Origin: Phaeobacter sp. CECT 5382
GTDB taxonomy: Bacteria > Pseudomonadota > Alphaproteobacteria > Rhodobacterales > Rhodobacteraceae
Direction: 5' to 3'
Assembly: GCF_001457775.1 (NCBI RefSeq)
Contig: NZ_CYSG01000020.1
Location: 1-64,000, forward strand
DNA length: 64,000 nucleotides
The notes under the pieces are model-generated. The model did not search any database. It saw only the letters and a program-made list of their open reading frames with translations, and was not told the DNA's origin. Shown in pieces: positions 1 through 9,399 of the stretch; the stretch's first letter is position 1; every line of letters begins with the position of its first letter. A program made the translations under genes and the position numbers.

Positions 1-90
1 GCTCTTGGCATACCCGTTACCGAGCCCGTAGGATAATTCCGTCCGGGGAAAGGGGAAGTCCCCTCAGAAACCGATTTGTGCAACAAAGCC
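1..90 (-). mobile_element. IS903-group (IS5 family) insertion sequence, right-hand end only
   Basis: The 18 bases read on the minus strand from position 90, GGCTTTGTTGCACAAATC, match the IS903-type terminal inverted repeat (GGCTTTGTTGAATAAATC, from memory) at 16 of 18 positions. About 80 bp inside this end, an ATG on the minus strand at 11-9 begins Met-Pro-Arg, which fits the N-terminus of transposases of this group; the rest lies outside the window. The element sits inside the integrase gene at 91-692. The other end and the target duplication (9 bp in IS903) cannot be seen, so completeness is unknown. The identity rests on the terminal repeat and the position of the start codon. Confidence 0.75.
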
Positions 91-692
91 CCCGCGATCT
101 CCCCGGCCCGCATGGCAGTAGCCATTGCAAACTTGAACGCGTGGAAGGCCCGCGCCGTAGCCTTTTCAAGATCCTCACCTGCGCTGAATTTCATCGCCTC
201 GATCTCCGCCGCTGTCGGCAGGCGATCACGCGCAGGAGGCTTTGATGGTTTGCGCACATCGCTGAGAGGGTTCGTCGCAATCAACTCCCAGTCCCGCCGC
301 GCAACAGTCAACACAGATGACATGAGCTGCATTTCCCGAATGACGCTCGCAGGAGCGACTTCTCTTAGCCGCGCATCTCGCCACTTTGAGAAATCTTTGG
401 CAGACAGATCCTCCAGCCGGATCTTGGCGATAGCATCTCGCCCAATCTTTTCCAGCCGTATTGCCTCCCATCGGTGCCCCCGTTTTGAAGGCGAAACCTC
501 GCGTGCATAACGGTCAAAAACCTCACCCAAAATCAGCTTGGCCGCCACTTTATCATGGTTCAGGATCTCATATTCCGCCCGAGCAGCCCAATCCTTGGCC
601 TCTTGCTTTGTTGGGAATACCTTTGACTTTCGGACACCGTTACGGGCAATCTCTGCCCGGTATCCAGTTTTTAGCTTACGAAAAGACGCCAT
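91..692 (-). pseudogene. Tyrosine recombinase / phage-type integrase, cut by an insertion sequence
   Basis: An open frame starts at ATG 692 and runs 200 codons before the inverted repeat of the IS at position 90. The N-terminus (MASFRKLKTGYRAEI, then VFPTKQEAKDWAARAE) is the arm-type DNA-binding region of site-specific integrases. A core-binding SAM-like domain follows at about residues 55-150, and the frame then reaches the first catalytic arginine box, ATAMRAGEIAG (residues 191-201), where the IS interrupts it. The remaining catalytic residues (HxxR and Tyr) would be lost or lie on the far side of the IS. The gene lies 141 bp from the 3' end of tRNA-Leu, the usual place for an integrase of a genomic island. 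No strong ribosome binding site is visible. Confidence 0.8.
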
Positions 693-833
693 GAATTACG
701 CACCGTGCGGAAAATATGCGTAAACGAATACACATTCTTACACATCATGGGTAGTCACTCAGTTCTGCAAAACCTGTAACACTCATATTTTGTAAGGATA
801 AATGTTCAAACACGTACAAATCGGTTTGAATGA

Positions 834-850
834 TGGTGCGGGTGAAGGGA
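834..850 (-). other. Candidate attachment site of an integrated element (3' end of tRNA-Leu)
   Basis: Integrases commonly use the 3' end of a tRNA gene as attB, and a tyrosine integrase fragment lies 141 bp away on the 3' side. The second copy of the repeat would be outside the window to the left, so the exact att core cannot be defined. This is inference from position only. Confidence 0.35.
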
Positions 851-918
851 CTCGAACCCCCACGCCTCGCGGCGCCAGAACCTAAATCTGGTGCGTCTAC
901 CAATTCCGCCACACCCGC
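834..918 (-). tRNA. tRNA-Leu (anticodon UAG)
   Basis: The minus strand reads GCGGGTGTGGCGGAATTGG and ends CACCCGC-ACCA, so the 7-bp acceptor stem pairs perfectly and CCA is encoded (836-834). The anticodon stem CCAGA/TCTGG closes the loop TTTAGGT, giving anticodon TAG. A long variable arm and the T-loop GTTCGAGTC mark a class II leucine tRNA. The 3' end faces the disrupted integrase, so this gene is the probable integration site of the element to the left. Confidence 0.97.
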
Positions 919-1071
919 ACGTATCACAAATCAAGATTTGCGTGTCGCGGTGGATAGCAAAGCTTGCAGACGGATGCGAGCGCTAATTTCACCAAACAGC
1001 AAGATAAACAAAGGTCCTGAGGGCAACTGCGAGATCTGGCTTGGCGCAAGGCAATTTCCTCACACCTCAGT

Positions 1072-2742
1072 TCAAACACCCAGACGTCGGAAAACATCTG
1101 GTATTTGCTCTGGCAAGTCCTCGGCTATTAGGCCAGGACCAAACTGCAGTGCGCATTCCACGTGTAGCCAGGCACCTGTTTCGGCCGCCTGCATTGGCGA
1201 GAGCCCGCGCGCCAACAGCCCGGTAATAAACCCTGCCAACACATCACCTGATCCAGCAGTCGCAAGCCAGGGAGCTGATCGTTTGAAATGTGCAGAGTTG
1301 ACAGAACAGCGCCCCAAGGGATCTGCAATCACGGTATCTGCGCCCTTGAAAAGCACCACACAGCCTGCGCGCATCGCGGCTTCGCGGGTGGCGTCCACCT
1401 TGGAGTAGGCAGGCCCTTTGGCTACAGGTTCCCTCAGCTTCGCCGCAATATCCGGGAAGAGGTTTGCGAACTCCCCACCGTGGGGCGATAGCAAGCATTT
1501 GTCATGCAGCAGATCAAACAAGACTTGCGGATTTTCACCAAACATCGTCAGCGCATCTGCATCCAGCACCGTTGCGCGCTTTGCCTGCAGGGCAGCAACA
1601 ACAAGGGCCTGCTTATCCGAGCTGCGCCCCAGACCCGGCCCCAGACACAGCGCGTTAATGCGCTTATCCTCAAGCAACTCAGCCAATTCTGTAGCCCCAT
1701 CAATCTGTCGCAGCATAATCGCTGTCAGATGGGCCGCATTTTCTGCCAAGGCAGCCCTAGGCGAGCCAACTGTGACCAACCCTGCCCCAATCCGCAACGC
1801 GCCGCGCGCAGACAAACGTGCCGCGCCGGTTCTAGCCGGACCGCCGGACACAACAAGGGCATGGCCATAGTCAAATTTGTGGCGCGCATTCCTTTTGGGA
1901 AGAAAAAGGGGAAGAGATTGAAAGCTGCTCTCATGCGCGACCACGCGACCCAACCTCGCACCTGGGCATGCAAGATTGTGAAGCTCAGCAAGTGCCCGGC
2001 GCGGAGCGACAGGATCCTTGCTCAACCCAATGTCCGCAACAACAACTTTTCCGCAAAGTGCAGGCCCTGCTCCCAGAACATGACCCAACTTTTTTGAATG
2101 AAAGGAAACCGTGAGATCCGCCGATATTTCCTCTAAGTGGGGCACAGGGGTTTCACCAGCTAACCGCATTCCTGAATCGGCACAAATACCGCTTGGGATA
2201 TCAACAGACACCACACGAGGAGCAGGAAAGCTCTGGAAACGCTGCTCCTCAGCAAGCTTCCACTCAGAAACCTGCGTCACCCATCCAAAGGCATTAAAGG
2301 ACTCGACGGGACGTGTCAGCCCGGTGCCAAACAACGCATCCACTAAGACTGTGTTTTCCCTGTAGGTCGAAGGGTCTAGCCAAAAGGCATCCTCACCTTC
2401 GTCGACATAGCTGTTCACCGTTCCATGGGCCAGCCATTTGGCATAATTGACCTTTGCGTCCGGTGGCAACTTTTCGGAATCCCCATACAGAAACACCTCC
2501 ACTTGCCAGTGCCGCTCATGCAGCAGGCGCGCCACCACGAAACCGTCGCCCCCATTGTTTCCGGGACCGCAGAGAACCACCGCTCGGTTGCCACTGCCTT
2601 CCAAATCCGGCCATTCCTCAAAAATTGCCTCAACCACACCCTGCCCGGCACGCTCCATCAGCTCGAGGCCCGTCACCTCGCCCGACTCGATGGCCGCCTG
2701 TTCTATCGCGCGCATCTGGGCCGCTGTTAGGAGCTCGCTCAT
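1072..2742 (-). CDS. nnr: Bifunctional NAD(P)H-hydrate epimerase / ADP-dependent NAD(P)H-hydrate dehydratase
   Basis: The protein repairs hydrated NAD(P)H: the N-terminal YjeF domain epimerises R-NAD(P)HX, and the C-terminal ribokinase-like domain dehydrates S-NAD(P)HX using ADP. It is 556 aa, normal for the fused form. The N-domain (about 1-215) carries the phosphate-binding loop CGPGNNGGDGFV and the VDALFGTGL box. The C-domain holds GHALVVSGG, the CLGPGLGR loop and the TAGSGDVLAGFITG box near the C-terminus. I chose ATG 2742 (MSELLTAAQM) because AGAGGAAAG stands just upstream; an in-frame ATG 33 bases earlier has no such site. The gene is convergent with nothing nearby and divergent from glnB. 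Confidence 0.93.
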   Translation of the reverse strand: MSELLTAAQMRAIEQAAIESGEVTGLELMERAGQGVVEAIFEEWPDLEGSGNRAVVLCGPGNNGGDGFVVARLLHERHWQVEVFLYGDSEKLPPDAKVNYAKWLAHGTVNSYVDEGEDAFWLDPSTYRENTVLVDALFGTGLTRPVESFNAFGWVTQVSEWKLAEEQRFQSFPAPRVVSVDIPSGICADSGMRLAGETPVPHLEEISADLTVSFHSKKLGHVLGAGPALCGKVVVADIGLSKDPVAPRRALAELHNLACPGARLGRVVAHESSFQSLPLFLPKRNARHKFDYGHALVVSGGPARTGAARLSARGALRIGAGLVTVGSPRAALAENAAHLTAIMLRQIDGATELAELLEDKRINALCLGPGLGRSSDKQALVVAALQAKRATVLDADALTMFGENPQVLFDLLHDKCLLSPHGGEFANLFPDIAAKLREPVAKGPAYSKVDATREAAMRAGCVVLFKGADTVIADPLGRCSVNSAHFKRSAPWLATAGSGDVLAGFITGLLARGLSPMQAAETGAWLHVECALQFGPGLIAEDLPEQIPDVFRRLGV

Positions 2743-2912
2743 GGTTCTTTCCTCTGCCACTGGCACACGATTCAATTTCGCCCACTTTTTGTGCGTTACG
2801 CATATTTTTTAATCACATGCCTGCAAAAGCCGCATCTCTCGCAGCCTGAGACAGCACAGCGCATTGTCCCCGCCATTAAGAAATGATCTGAGGTCTTTCG
2901 ACAAGGTTGTGA

Positions 2913-3263
<351 letters not shown>

Positions 3264-3301
3264 ACAAATTACCTGACATCAAAATCAGAAGGACCAAGGG
3301 A

Positions 3302-4708
3302 ATGAGCACAGACGCAGTTCTCCAGATGATCAAGGACGAAGATGCGGCTTATGTCGACATCCGTTTCACCGATGTGCGCGGCAAGCTGCAGCACGTCACC
3401 GTGGATGTAGACCTGGTCGACGAAGATTTCCTCGAAGAGGGCTTCATGTTTGACGGCTCCTCCATCGCAGGCTGGAAGTCGATCGAAAACTCCGACATGA
3501 AACTGATGGCAGATACAACATCCGCCTATGTAGATCCCTTCTACGCGGAAAAAACCATCTGCATCCACTGCTCGATCGTTGAGCCCGACACCGGCGAAGC
3601 CTATGAGCGTGACCCACGCGGCACCGCGCAGAAAGCCGAAGCTTACCTGAAGGCTTCTGGTATCGGTGATGTGGCCTACATGGGCCCCGAAGCGGAATTC
3701 TTCCTGTTCGACGACGTGCGCTACTCCAACTCGATCAACAAGGTTTCCTACGAGGTCGACGCGACAGACGCCTCCTGGAACACCGACACCGAGTATGAAA
3801 TGGGCAACATGGGCCACCGTCCTGGCCTCAAAGGTGGTTACTTCCCGGTGAACCCCACCGACGAAGCTCAGGATCTGCGCTCCGAGATGCTCTCGACCAT
3901 GAAGCGTCTGGGCATGAAAGTGGACAAGCACCATCACGAGGTTGCCTCCTGCCAGCACGAACTGGGTCTGATCTTTGACAGCCTGACCAAACAGGCCGAC
4001 GAGCTGCAGAAATACAAATATGTGATCCACAATGTGGCGCATGCTTACGGCAAATCCGCCACCTTCATGCCCAAGCCGATCTATGGCGACAACGGCACCG
4101 GCATGCACGTGAACATGTCGATCTGGAAAGACGGCAAGCCGCTCTTTGCTGGCGACAAATATGCGGACCTGTCCGACGAAGCCCTGTACTTCATCGGCGG
4201 CATCCTGAAGCATTCCAAAACCCTGAACGCCTTCACCAACCCAGCGACCAACAGCTACAAGCGTCTGATCCCTGGTTTTGAAGCCCCCGTTCTGCGCGCC
4301 TATTCGGCCCGTAACCGTTCGGGTTGTGTTCGTATCCCATGGACTGAATCGCCCAAAGCCAAGCGCGTTGAGGCCCGTTTCCCCGATCCGGCCGCCAACC
4401 CCTACCTGTGCTTTGCAGCGCTGCTGATGGCTGGTCTTGACGGTATCAAGAACAAGATCGACCCCGGTGAGGCCATGGACAAGAACCTCTATGACCTGCC
4501 TGCCGAAGAGCTGGCCGATATCCCAACCGTTGCGGGTAGCTTGCGCGAAGCGCTGGAATGCCTGGAAGCCGATCACGACTTCCTGCTGCAGGGCGACGTC
4601 TTCACCAAAGATCAGATCGAAGGCTATATCGCTCTGAAAATGGAAGAAGTTCAAACCTATGAGCACACGCCGCACCCTGTTGAGTATGGCATGTACTACA
4701 GCTGCTAA
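3302..4708 (+). CDS. glnA: Glutamine synthetase type I
   Basis: The enzyme condenses glutamate and ammonia with ATP to give glutamine and forms a dodecamer in the cytoplasm. It is 468 aa, as expected for GSI. Visible signatures are FDGSSIAGW (50-58), the metal-binding GPEAEFF (128-134), the ATP-site GTGMHVNMS (266-273) and NRSGCVRIP (338-346). The adenylylation tyrosine is present at residue 397 in KNLYDLP, so the enzyme is of the GSI-beta type controlled by GlnE and PII. It follows glnB, and AAGGG precedes the start. A strong terminator at 4733 closes the operon. Confidence 0.98.
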   Translation: MSTDAVLQMIKDEDAAYVDIRFTDVRGKLQHVTVDVDLVDEDFLEEGFMFDGSSIAGWKSIENSDMKLMADTTSAYVDPFYAEKTICIHCSIVEPDTGEAYERDPRGTAQKAEAYLKASGIGDVAYMGPEAEFFLFDDVRYSNSINKVSYEVDATDASWNTDTEYEMGNMGHRPGLKGGYFPVNPTDEAQDLRSEMLSTMKRLGMKVDKHHHEVASCQHELGLIFDSLTKQADELQKYKYVIHNVAHAYGKSATFMPKPIYGDNGTGMHVNMSIWKDGKPLFAGDKYADLSDEALYFIGGILKHSKTLNAFTNPATNSYKRLIPGFEAPVLRAYSARNRSGCVRIPWTESPKAKRVEARFPDPAANPYLCFAALLMAGLDGIKNKIDPGEAMDKNLYDLPAEELADIPTVAGSLREALECLEADHDFLLQGDVFTKDQIEGYIALKMEEVQTYEHTPHPVEYGMYYSC

Positions 4709-4732
4709 ACGTTAGCGGTTCTATCAAATATG

Positions 4733-4764
4733 AAAGGGCGCTCCTATGGAGCGCCCTTTTCTTT
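4733..4764 (+). terminator. Intrinsic terminator of glnBA
   Basis: AAAGGGCGCTCC and GGAGCGCCCTTT form a perfect 12-bp stem with loop TAT, followed by a T-rich run (TCTTTT). It sits 25 bp after the glnA stop. Confidence 0.92.
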
Positions 4765-4784
4765 TGACCTTCTGATCTTTTGGC

Positions 4785-4814
4785 CCCACGTGTTCTGGAC
4801 CCACGTGTTTTGGA
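4785..4814. repeat. 15-bp tandem duplication with CACGTG cores
   Basis: CCCACGTGTTCTGGA (4785-4799) is followed directly by CCCACGTGTTTTGGA (4800-4814), with one mismatch. It lies between the convergent ends of glnA and the GST gene. No function is evident. Confidence 0.8.
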
Positions 4815-4823
4815 CCTGCCATC

Positions 4824-5459
4824 TCAGGTGATCGGCAGCATGACCTGCTCCTGATAGGCTCGGCGCGCAGCCAGTTGGTCCCACCAGCGTTTCAAGTTCA
4901 CCAGCTCAGGGCGGTCAAACGACATAGAATGCCAGCGATAGGCGGAACATCCCAGCGGGATATCTGCCATGCTTGGCCTCTCCCCCACTATAAAGGCACT
5001 GTCGGCAAGATGCCGGTCCAGCATCTCCCAGAACCGGGCACTGTCCTGAATAGCCTTGGCAATGGCTTCTTGATCACGCGCGGCCTCAGAAGTGCGGATC
5101 AATTGCCAGAACAGGATGGTCATCGGCGCATGCAGCGCCGTTTGGTACCAATCCATCCACTGGTTCGCTTGTGCACGCTGTTGGACCGTTGCCGGAAACC
5201 AAAGCGCCGTATCAGATTCTTTTGTTCCATATTGCTCACAGAGATATCTGACGATCGCATTGGATTCCCAAAGCACAAACCCGTCGTCAACCAGCGTAGG
5301 GATCTTGCCGTTGGGATTGCCGTTCAGATAGGTGGCCGTATCCGTGCCGCCAAAAACCCCACCAACATCGCGGCGCGTGACCTCCAGCCGCAGCTCGGCT
5401 GCACACCACATCACCTTTTGCACATTCACTGAATTTGCCCGCCCCAGAACCTCGATCAC
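4824..5459 (-). CDS. Glutathione S-transferase family protein
   Basis: This is a 211-aa two-domain GST. The N-terminal thioredoxin-like domain begins VIEVLGRANSVNVQKV, with the glutathione-binding segment NGKIPTLVDDG and the conserved WESNAIVRYL. The all-helical C-domain (about 90-211) has WMDWYQTAL and the N-capping box SMADIPLGC. I chose GTG 5459 because TGGAGAAAG lies 7 bases upstream and the family begins at this residue; a longer frame upstream has no site and no GST-like sequence. The substrate is not predictable. It diverges from the Hsp70-like gene. Confidence 0.88.
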   Translation of the reverse strand: MIEVLGRANSVNVQKVMWCAAELRLEVTRRDVGGVFGGTDTATYLNGNPNGKIPTLVDDGFVLWESNAIVRYLCEQYGTKESDTALWFPATVQQRAQANQWMDWYQTALHAPMTILFWQLIRTSEAARDQEAIAKAIQDSARFWEMLDRHLADSAFIVGERPSMADIPLGCSAYRWHSMSFDRPELVNLKRWWDQLAARRAYQEQVMLPIT

Positions 5460-5624
5460 CAGCTTTCTCCACTCTTGCTGTTTCTTCGCCCTACCTTGAT
5501 CACTCCGACCGAATTGCCAAGGGCTGCGCGCCTGAAAAAATCGCACCCAATAGCTTTCCCTGCCTTGATCCCATCGTAGCCCGGCTGTATCAGCGCAGGT
5601 TCCGTTTTGCATCAGGAGACCGCT

Positions 5625-6872
5625 ATGAGCGCGCCAATGACCCTCGGCATCGATTTTGGCACCTCAAATACCGCCGCAGGCATTGCGGTTGGTGACAACC
5701 CCTGGCTGGTTGAAATGGAGCCGGGAGAGACGACCCTGCCTACGGCCGTTTTCTTTGAACCCAAGCGACCCATGCGCATTGGCCGCGCGGCCACGCGGGC
5801 GCTGATCAATGGCGATGAGGGGCGCTTCATGCGTGCGCTCAAAAGCCTATTGGGCACGCCTTTGTTGCGCGAAGAACGCCGCATCAACGGGGAAAGCACT
5901 GATTTCGTACAGATCATCGCTCGGTTTCTGGCTGAGGTGAAATCCCGCGCAGAATCAGCAACCCACCAGACATTCACCCATGCGCTGTCCGGACGGCCCG
6001 TCCATTTTCACAGTGCCGATCCGGCGCGCGACGCACAGGCAGAAATCGACCTGCGCGACTGCTACTTGGCCGCCGGGTTCTCTGATGTGAAATTCCTGTT
6101 TGAGCCCGAAGCCGCCGTGCGCTCCGCCCGCCCTGAGCCCGGCTTGGGGTTGATTGTCGATATTGGTGGCGGCACCTCGGATTTCACCCTGTTTGAACAG
6201 GGCACAGCAGGCGAGACCCGCATTCTGGCTTCGCATGGGCTGCGGCTGGGCGGCACTGATTTTGACCGCCAGATCAGCATTGAGCATGTCATGCCGCTGC
6301 TGGGACGCGGCAGCCAGATCCGCAATGCCTTTGGCAAAGAGACCCTGCCCGCCCCCAACCGGCTGTTCAATGATCTAGCCACCTGGCAGATGATCCAGTT
6401 TCTTTATGCAGCCGACAGTCGCCGTGCCGCGCGGGAGCTGGCAAAATACGCGGTGGAGCCCGAGAAGCTCAACCGGCTGGTTGAGGTGCTGGATGATGAG
6501 CTGGGCCATGATCTGGCTTTTGCCGTCGAGCGCGGCAAAATCCAGGCCAATGGCACGGATCTGGCAGATCCCCGCATAGACCTGCGCATTTTGGAGCGCG
6601 GCCTTTCAACGCCTCTGGCAGCGCCCCAAATGCAGGCGACGCTTGATCCGATGATGCATCAGATCACCCAAAGCGCGGCTGAAACACTGGCGCGTGCCGA
6701 TCTCGCCCCTACGCGGATCAGCCGTCTGGTCATGGTTGGTGGCTCATCCTTGCTGAGCTCGGTCGAAACCTCACTGCGCGGGCTTTGCCCCAATGCTGCG
6801 GTCGAGAACCGCAATGCCATGACAGCCGTGGCAGATGGGCTAGCGCTGGCAGCCCCCAGCGCCTTTGCCTGA
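5625..6872 (+). CDS. Hsp70 family protein (YegD-like)
   Basis: This is a 415-aa actin-fold ATPase. It contains the phosphate-1 motif LGIDFGTSNTAAG at the N-terminus, phosphate-2 LIVDIGGGTSDFTLF (about 175-190) and the adenosine motif RLVMVGGSSLLSSV near the C-terminus. It lacks the substrate-binding domain of DnaK, as in E. coli YegD and related 'HSP70 family' proteins, so a folding role is not assured. The start ATG 5625 has CAGGAG 7 bases upstream. No co-chaperone gene is nearby. Confidence 0.88.
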   Translation: MSAPMTLGIDFGTSNTAAGIAVGDNPWLVEMEPGETTLPTAVFFEPKRPMRIGRAATRALINGDEGRFMRALKSLLGTPLLREERRINGESTDFVQIIARFLAEVKSRAESATHQTFTHALSGRPVHFHSADPARDAQAEIDLRDCYLAAGFSDVKFLFEPEAAVRSARPEPGLGLIVDIGGGTSDFTLFEQGTAGETRILASHGLRLGGTDFDRQISIEHVMPLLGRGSQIRNAFGKETLPAPNRLFNDLATWQMIQFLYAADSRRAARELAKYAVEPEKLNRLVEVLDDELGHDLAFAVERGKIQANGTDLADPRIDLRILERGLSTPLAAPQMQATLDPMMHQITQSAAETLARADLAPTRISRLVMVGGSSLLSSVETSLRGLCPNAAVENRNAMTAVADGLALAAPSAFA

Positions 6873-6980
6873 ACACTGCAGATTACCGGGAAGAGTGCTC
6901 CGCTTTTCCCGCTGGAAATTCGCAGCGACCTAGCTAGGCTGGAGGCATATTTCCACCCATCCTTGTTCGGGACGACATTC

Positions 6981-7781
6981 ATGCGGTTTCTTTACTCTCT
7001 TCCAGCAGCTTTTTTTATGGGCTGCCTTGCCTCTTCAGCTTTGGCAGCTCCCTGCGGTAACACCTCTGCCGGCTTTGCTGCCTGGAAGGCCGATTTCGCC
7101 AAAGATGCCAAACGCGCGGGCGTCAAAACTGCCGGGCTCAACGCCCTGACGCAGGCTCGCTATGCCAATCGCACCATCGCGGCTGATCGCAACCAAAAGA
7201 GCTTTCGCTACAGTCTGGAGAAATTCATGCAGATCCGCGGCTCTGCCACGATTGTGGCACAGGGCCGCAAGCGCAAAGTACGCCAGGCGGAGTTCTATGC
7301 GGCGCTGGAAAAGAAATATGGCGTGCCTGCGGGTATCCTGATTGCCATCCACGGCATGGAAACCGCCTTTGGAAGTTTCATGGGCGACAGTCAGGTAGTC
7401 TCGGCCATCGTCACGCTCACCTATGATTGCCGCCGCTCGGCATTTTTCAAACCCCACGCCATCGGTGCGCTGAAACTGGTGGATCAGGGCGCCATAACCG
7501 GCGCCACCCGTGGGGCCAAACACGGCGAGCTGGGTCACACACAGTTCCTGCCCGGCAATGCGCTGCAATATGGTGTCGACTGGAACCGCGACGGGCGGGT
7601 GGATTTCTACGATCAGGGGGACGCCCTGGCCTCAACCGCACATTATCTGCAAAAAAGTGGCTGGAAGCGCGGCAAAGGCTACCAGCAAGGCGAGCGGAAC
7701 TACCGTGTTTTGAAGGAATGGAACGCCGCCACGGTCTATCAGCAGTCCCTCGCCATCATGGGCCGTCAGATTGATCAATAA
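6981..7781 (+). CDS. Lytic murein transglycosylase (MltB-like, SLT_2 domain)
   Basis: The enzyme cleaves the glycan strand of peptidoglycan to give 1,6-anhydroMurNAc ends in the periplasm. The 266-aa protein begins with a signal peptide (MRFLYSLPAAFFMGCLASSALAA). The catalytic glutamate is visible in IAIHGMETAFGSFMGD. Other family marks are GELGHTQFLPGNALQYGVDW and DALASTAHYLQKSGW. The usual C-terminal peptidoglycan-binding domain of some relatives is absent. I took ATG 6981 because the signal peptide starts there. Confidence 0.88.
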   Translation: MRFLYSLPAAFFMGCLASSALAAPCGNTSAGFAAWKADFAKDAKRAGVKTAGLNALTQARYANRTIAADRNQKSFRYSLEKFMQIRGSATIVAQGRKRKVRQAEFYAALEKKYGVPAGILIAIHGMETAFGSFMGDSQVVSAIVTLTYDCRRSAFFKPHAIGALKLVDQGAITGATRGAKHGELGHTQFLPGNALQYGVDWNRDGRVDFYDQGDALASTAHYLQKSGWKRGKGYQQGERNYRVLKEWNAATVYQQSLAIMGRQIDQ

Positions 7782-8070
7782 CACTGCGAAAGACTTTGAG
7801 CGCAGATCAGAGACAATCTCGCGATGAGACCCAAATTGTAGGAGATGCGGCATCAAAGTGGCCGAGACCCGCCGCCTTCTTGCCGCATTCCACTCACACT
7901 CACTCGAACAAATCACACCAACGCTTTGATTTAATGTCTTTTATTTCAACTTCGCAATACAATAATAAAATCTGAATTTTTCGTCACGGATTGTCTCTCC
8001 CTGCCTCACTTTTGGACCAGATCTCTTCCTATTGTTTACCAAGATGCAGCCCGAACGGAGGACCCTGACG

Positions 8071-9135
8071 GTGGCACAGGTTGAGCAATACACAGGTAGA
8101 CTGGGGTTTGAACACCGCAGCGAAGAGAAACTGACACTGGCACTGACCGAGTTGCTGGATACGCTGGAAGAATTCGGCCATCCCGCCCTTCAGATCAATG
8201 CCCGGGATCCCCATCGGATCGGGCTGGACAGTGATCACTACAAGGTAACCCTGAGGCTTCGACGTATGCCTCTGCGGCTAGGCGTGCGTGTTCCGTTTGG
8301 GCTCCCGGCGCCCGCAGCCTATATCGAATTGGCACTGGTTCCAAATTTCCCCGAAGCCTGCGACCGGGAGATTTCCGAGATCCTTCTGGCCATGCTCTTG
8401 CGGCGTCTTACCGAGGCTTTGACGCCTGTGGTTGTCTTTTGGCAAGACACCGCCAAGGCATTGATGGCAGAAGATTTCCTGAGTGCGTTTGCGAGTGAAC
8501 CCACGCCCCCTAACAACACGCCTTCTTTGGTCCCCCTCGAATGTGATGCAGATTTGCAGACCGTCACAGAGCCAGACGTCACAGAGCCAGACACAGTCTC
8601 TGATACTGGCACAGAAAACATGGCTCCAGACGGGACGCCACCAAACAGGTCCGCGATTTCGCCACGTGACAGGCGGATCAAAGCCTTGGCAGCCCGAACC
8701 TCAGATCTGTGCGACAGAGCCACTGCACCTCTGGGTCTTTCAGCCGCACAATCGCGCCTGCAACTGGCAGACCAAGCCCGCGCCGAGGCCGAAGCAGAAC
8801 GTGCAAGAGGTCGGGCCTTGTTTGGCTCGGTTGATGCAGCAACGCCGCTTCTGGAACAACACTGCGACGAAATCCAGCATAAGGAAACAGGCTCAAGACG
8901 CAGCAGATACAAGCGCTCCGCACCGCGCCATGCGTCGGTGCTCCAGGACCTTCCTTTAAAACAGGCCATCCTCAAAGGCGTTTCATTGCCTCAAAGGGCT
9001 CTTTCGGCCACGGCAAATGCGCTACGCGGGATTGATCTGGTAGTATCGGTGCGAGCGCTTGTGACGGCCATGGTCATTTTGTTCCTGCATGGATCCGGCA
9101 TGGTTCAGGCTGCGGCACGGGTCTTTCTGCCATAG
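8071..9135 (+). CDS. Unrecognised protein with C-terminal membrane segment
   Basis: I do not recognise this 354-aa protein. The first ~140 residues look like a folded alpha/beta domain. Residues ~150-200 are acidic and low-complexity, with the repeat VTEPDVTEPDTVSDTG. Residues ~230-330 are charged and possibly coiled-coil (LADQARAEAEAERARGRALF). One hydrophobic stretch near the end (VSVRALVTAMVILFLHGSGMV) is followed by about ten residues, giving a tail-anchor-like topology. GTG 8071 is preferred because CGGAGG lies 9-10 bases upstream; ATG 8044, in the same frame, has no ribosome site. An AT-rich stretch (7917-7985) upstream is likely the promoter region. Confidence 0.7.
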   Translation: MAQVEQYTGRLGFEHRSEEKLTLALTELLDTLEEFGHPALQINARDPHRIGLDSDHYKVTLRLRRMPLRLGVRVPFGLPAPAAYIELALVPNFPEACDREISEILLAMLLRRLTEALTPVVVFWQDTAKALMAEDFLSAFASEPTPPNNTPSLVPLECDADLQTVTEPDVTEPDTVSDTGTENMAPDGTPPNRSAISPRDRRIKALAARTSDLCDRATAPLGLSAAQSRLQLADQARAEAEAERARGRALFGSVDAATPLLEQHCDEIQHKETGSRRSRYKRSAPRHASVLQDLPLKQAILKGVSLPQRALSATANALRGIDLVVSVRALVTAMVILFLHGSGMVQAAARVFLP

Positions 9136-9170
9136 GAACGCCTGCCCTCGAAAGGCATAGTGACTGCATG

Positions 9171-9198
9171 GGCCAACCTCTCTGGATGTTGGCCTTTT
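9171..9198 (+). terminator. Intrinsic terminator
   Basis: GGCCAAC and GTTGGCC form a 7-bp stem with a 10-base loop, then TTTT. It lies 35 bp after the preceding gene and 200 bp before dddP, so dddP probably has its own promoter. Confidence 0.65.
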
Positions 9199-9399
9199 GC
9201 ATTGGGGATCCCTTCTGAAGCTGCGACTGGGGCATAGTTGTTCGCGCCGCATTTACAGGGCCGGAGTGGTCCCAAAAATGCAAACGGGACATCACGTCGG
9301 ATCCTGTAAAAACGACCGTTTGCGCGGTCGCATTTAGAATTGAAACGCCAAAGGCCGGCCCTCAGACTGGACACATCTGTTCAGACGGGGAGCCTGACG

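Noticed and set aside
3269-4675. 468-codon open frame antisense to glnA
   Set aside because: It mirrors glnA codon for codon, has no ribosome site and its translation is His/Gly/Val-rich noise. The sense frame is an unmistakable glutamine synthetase.
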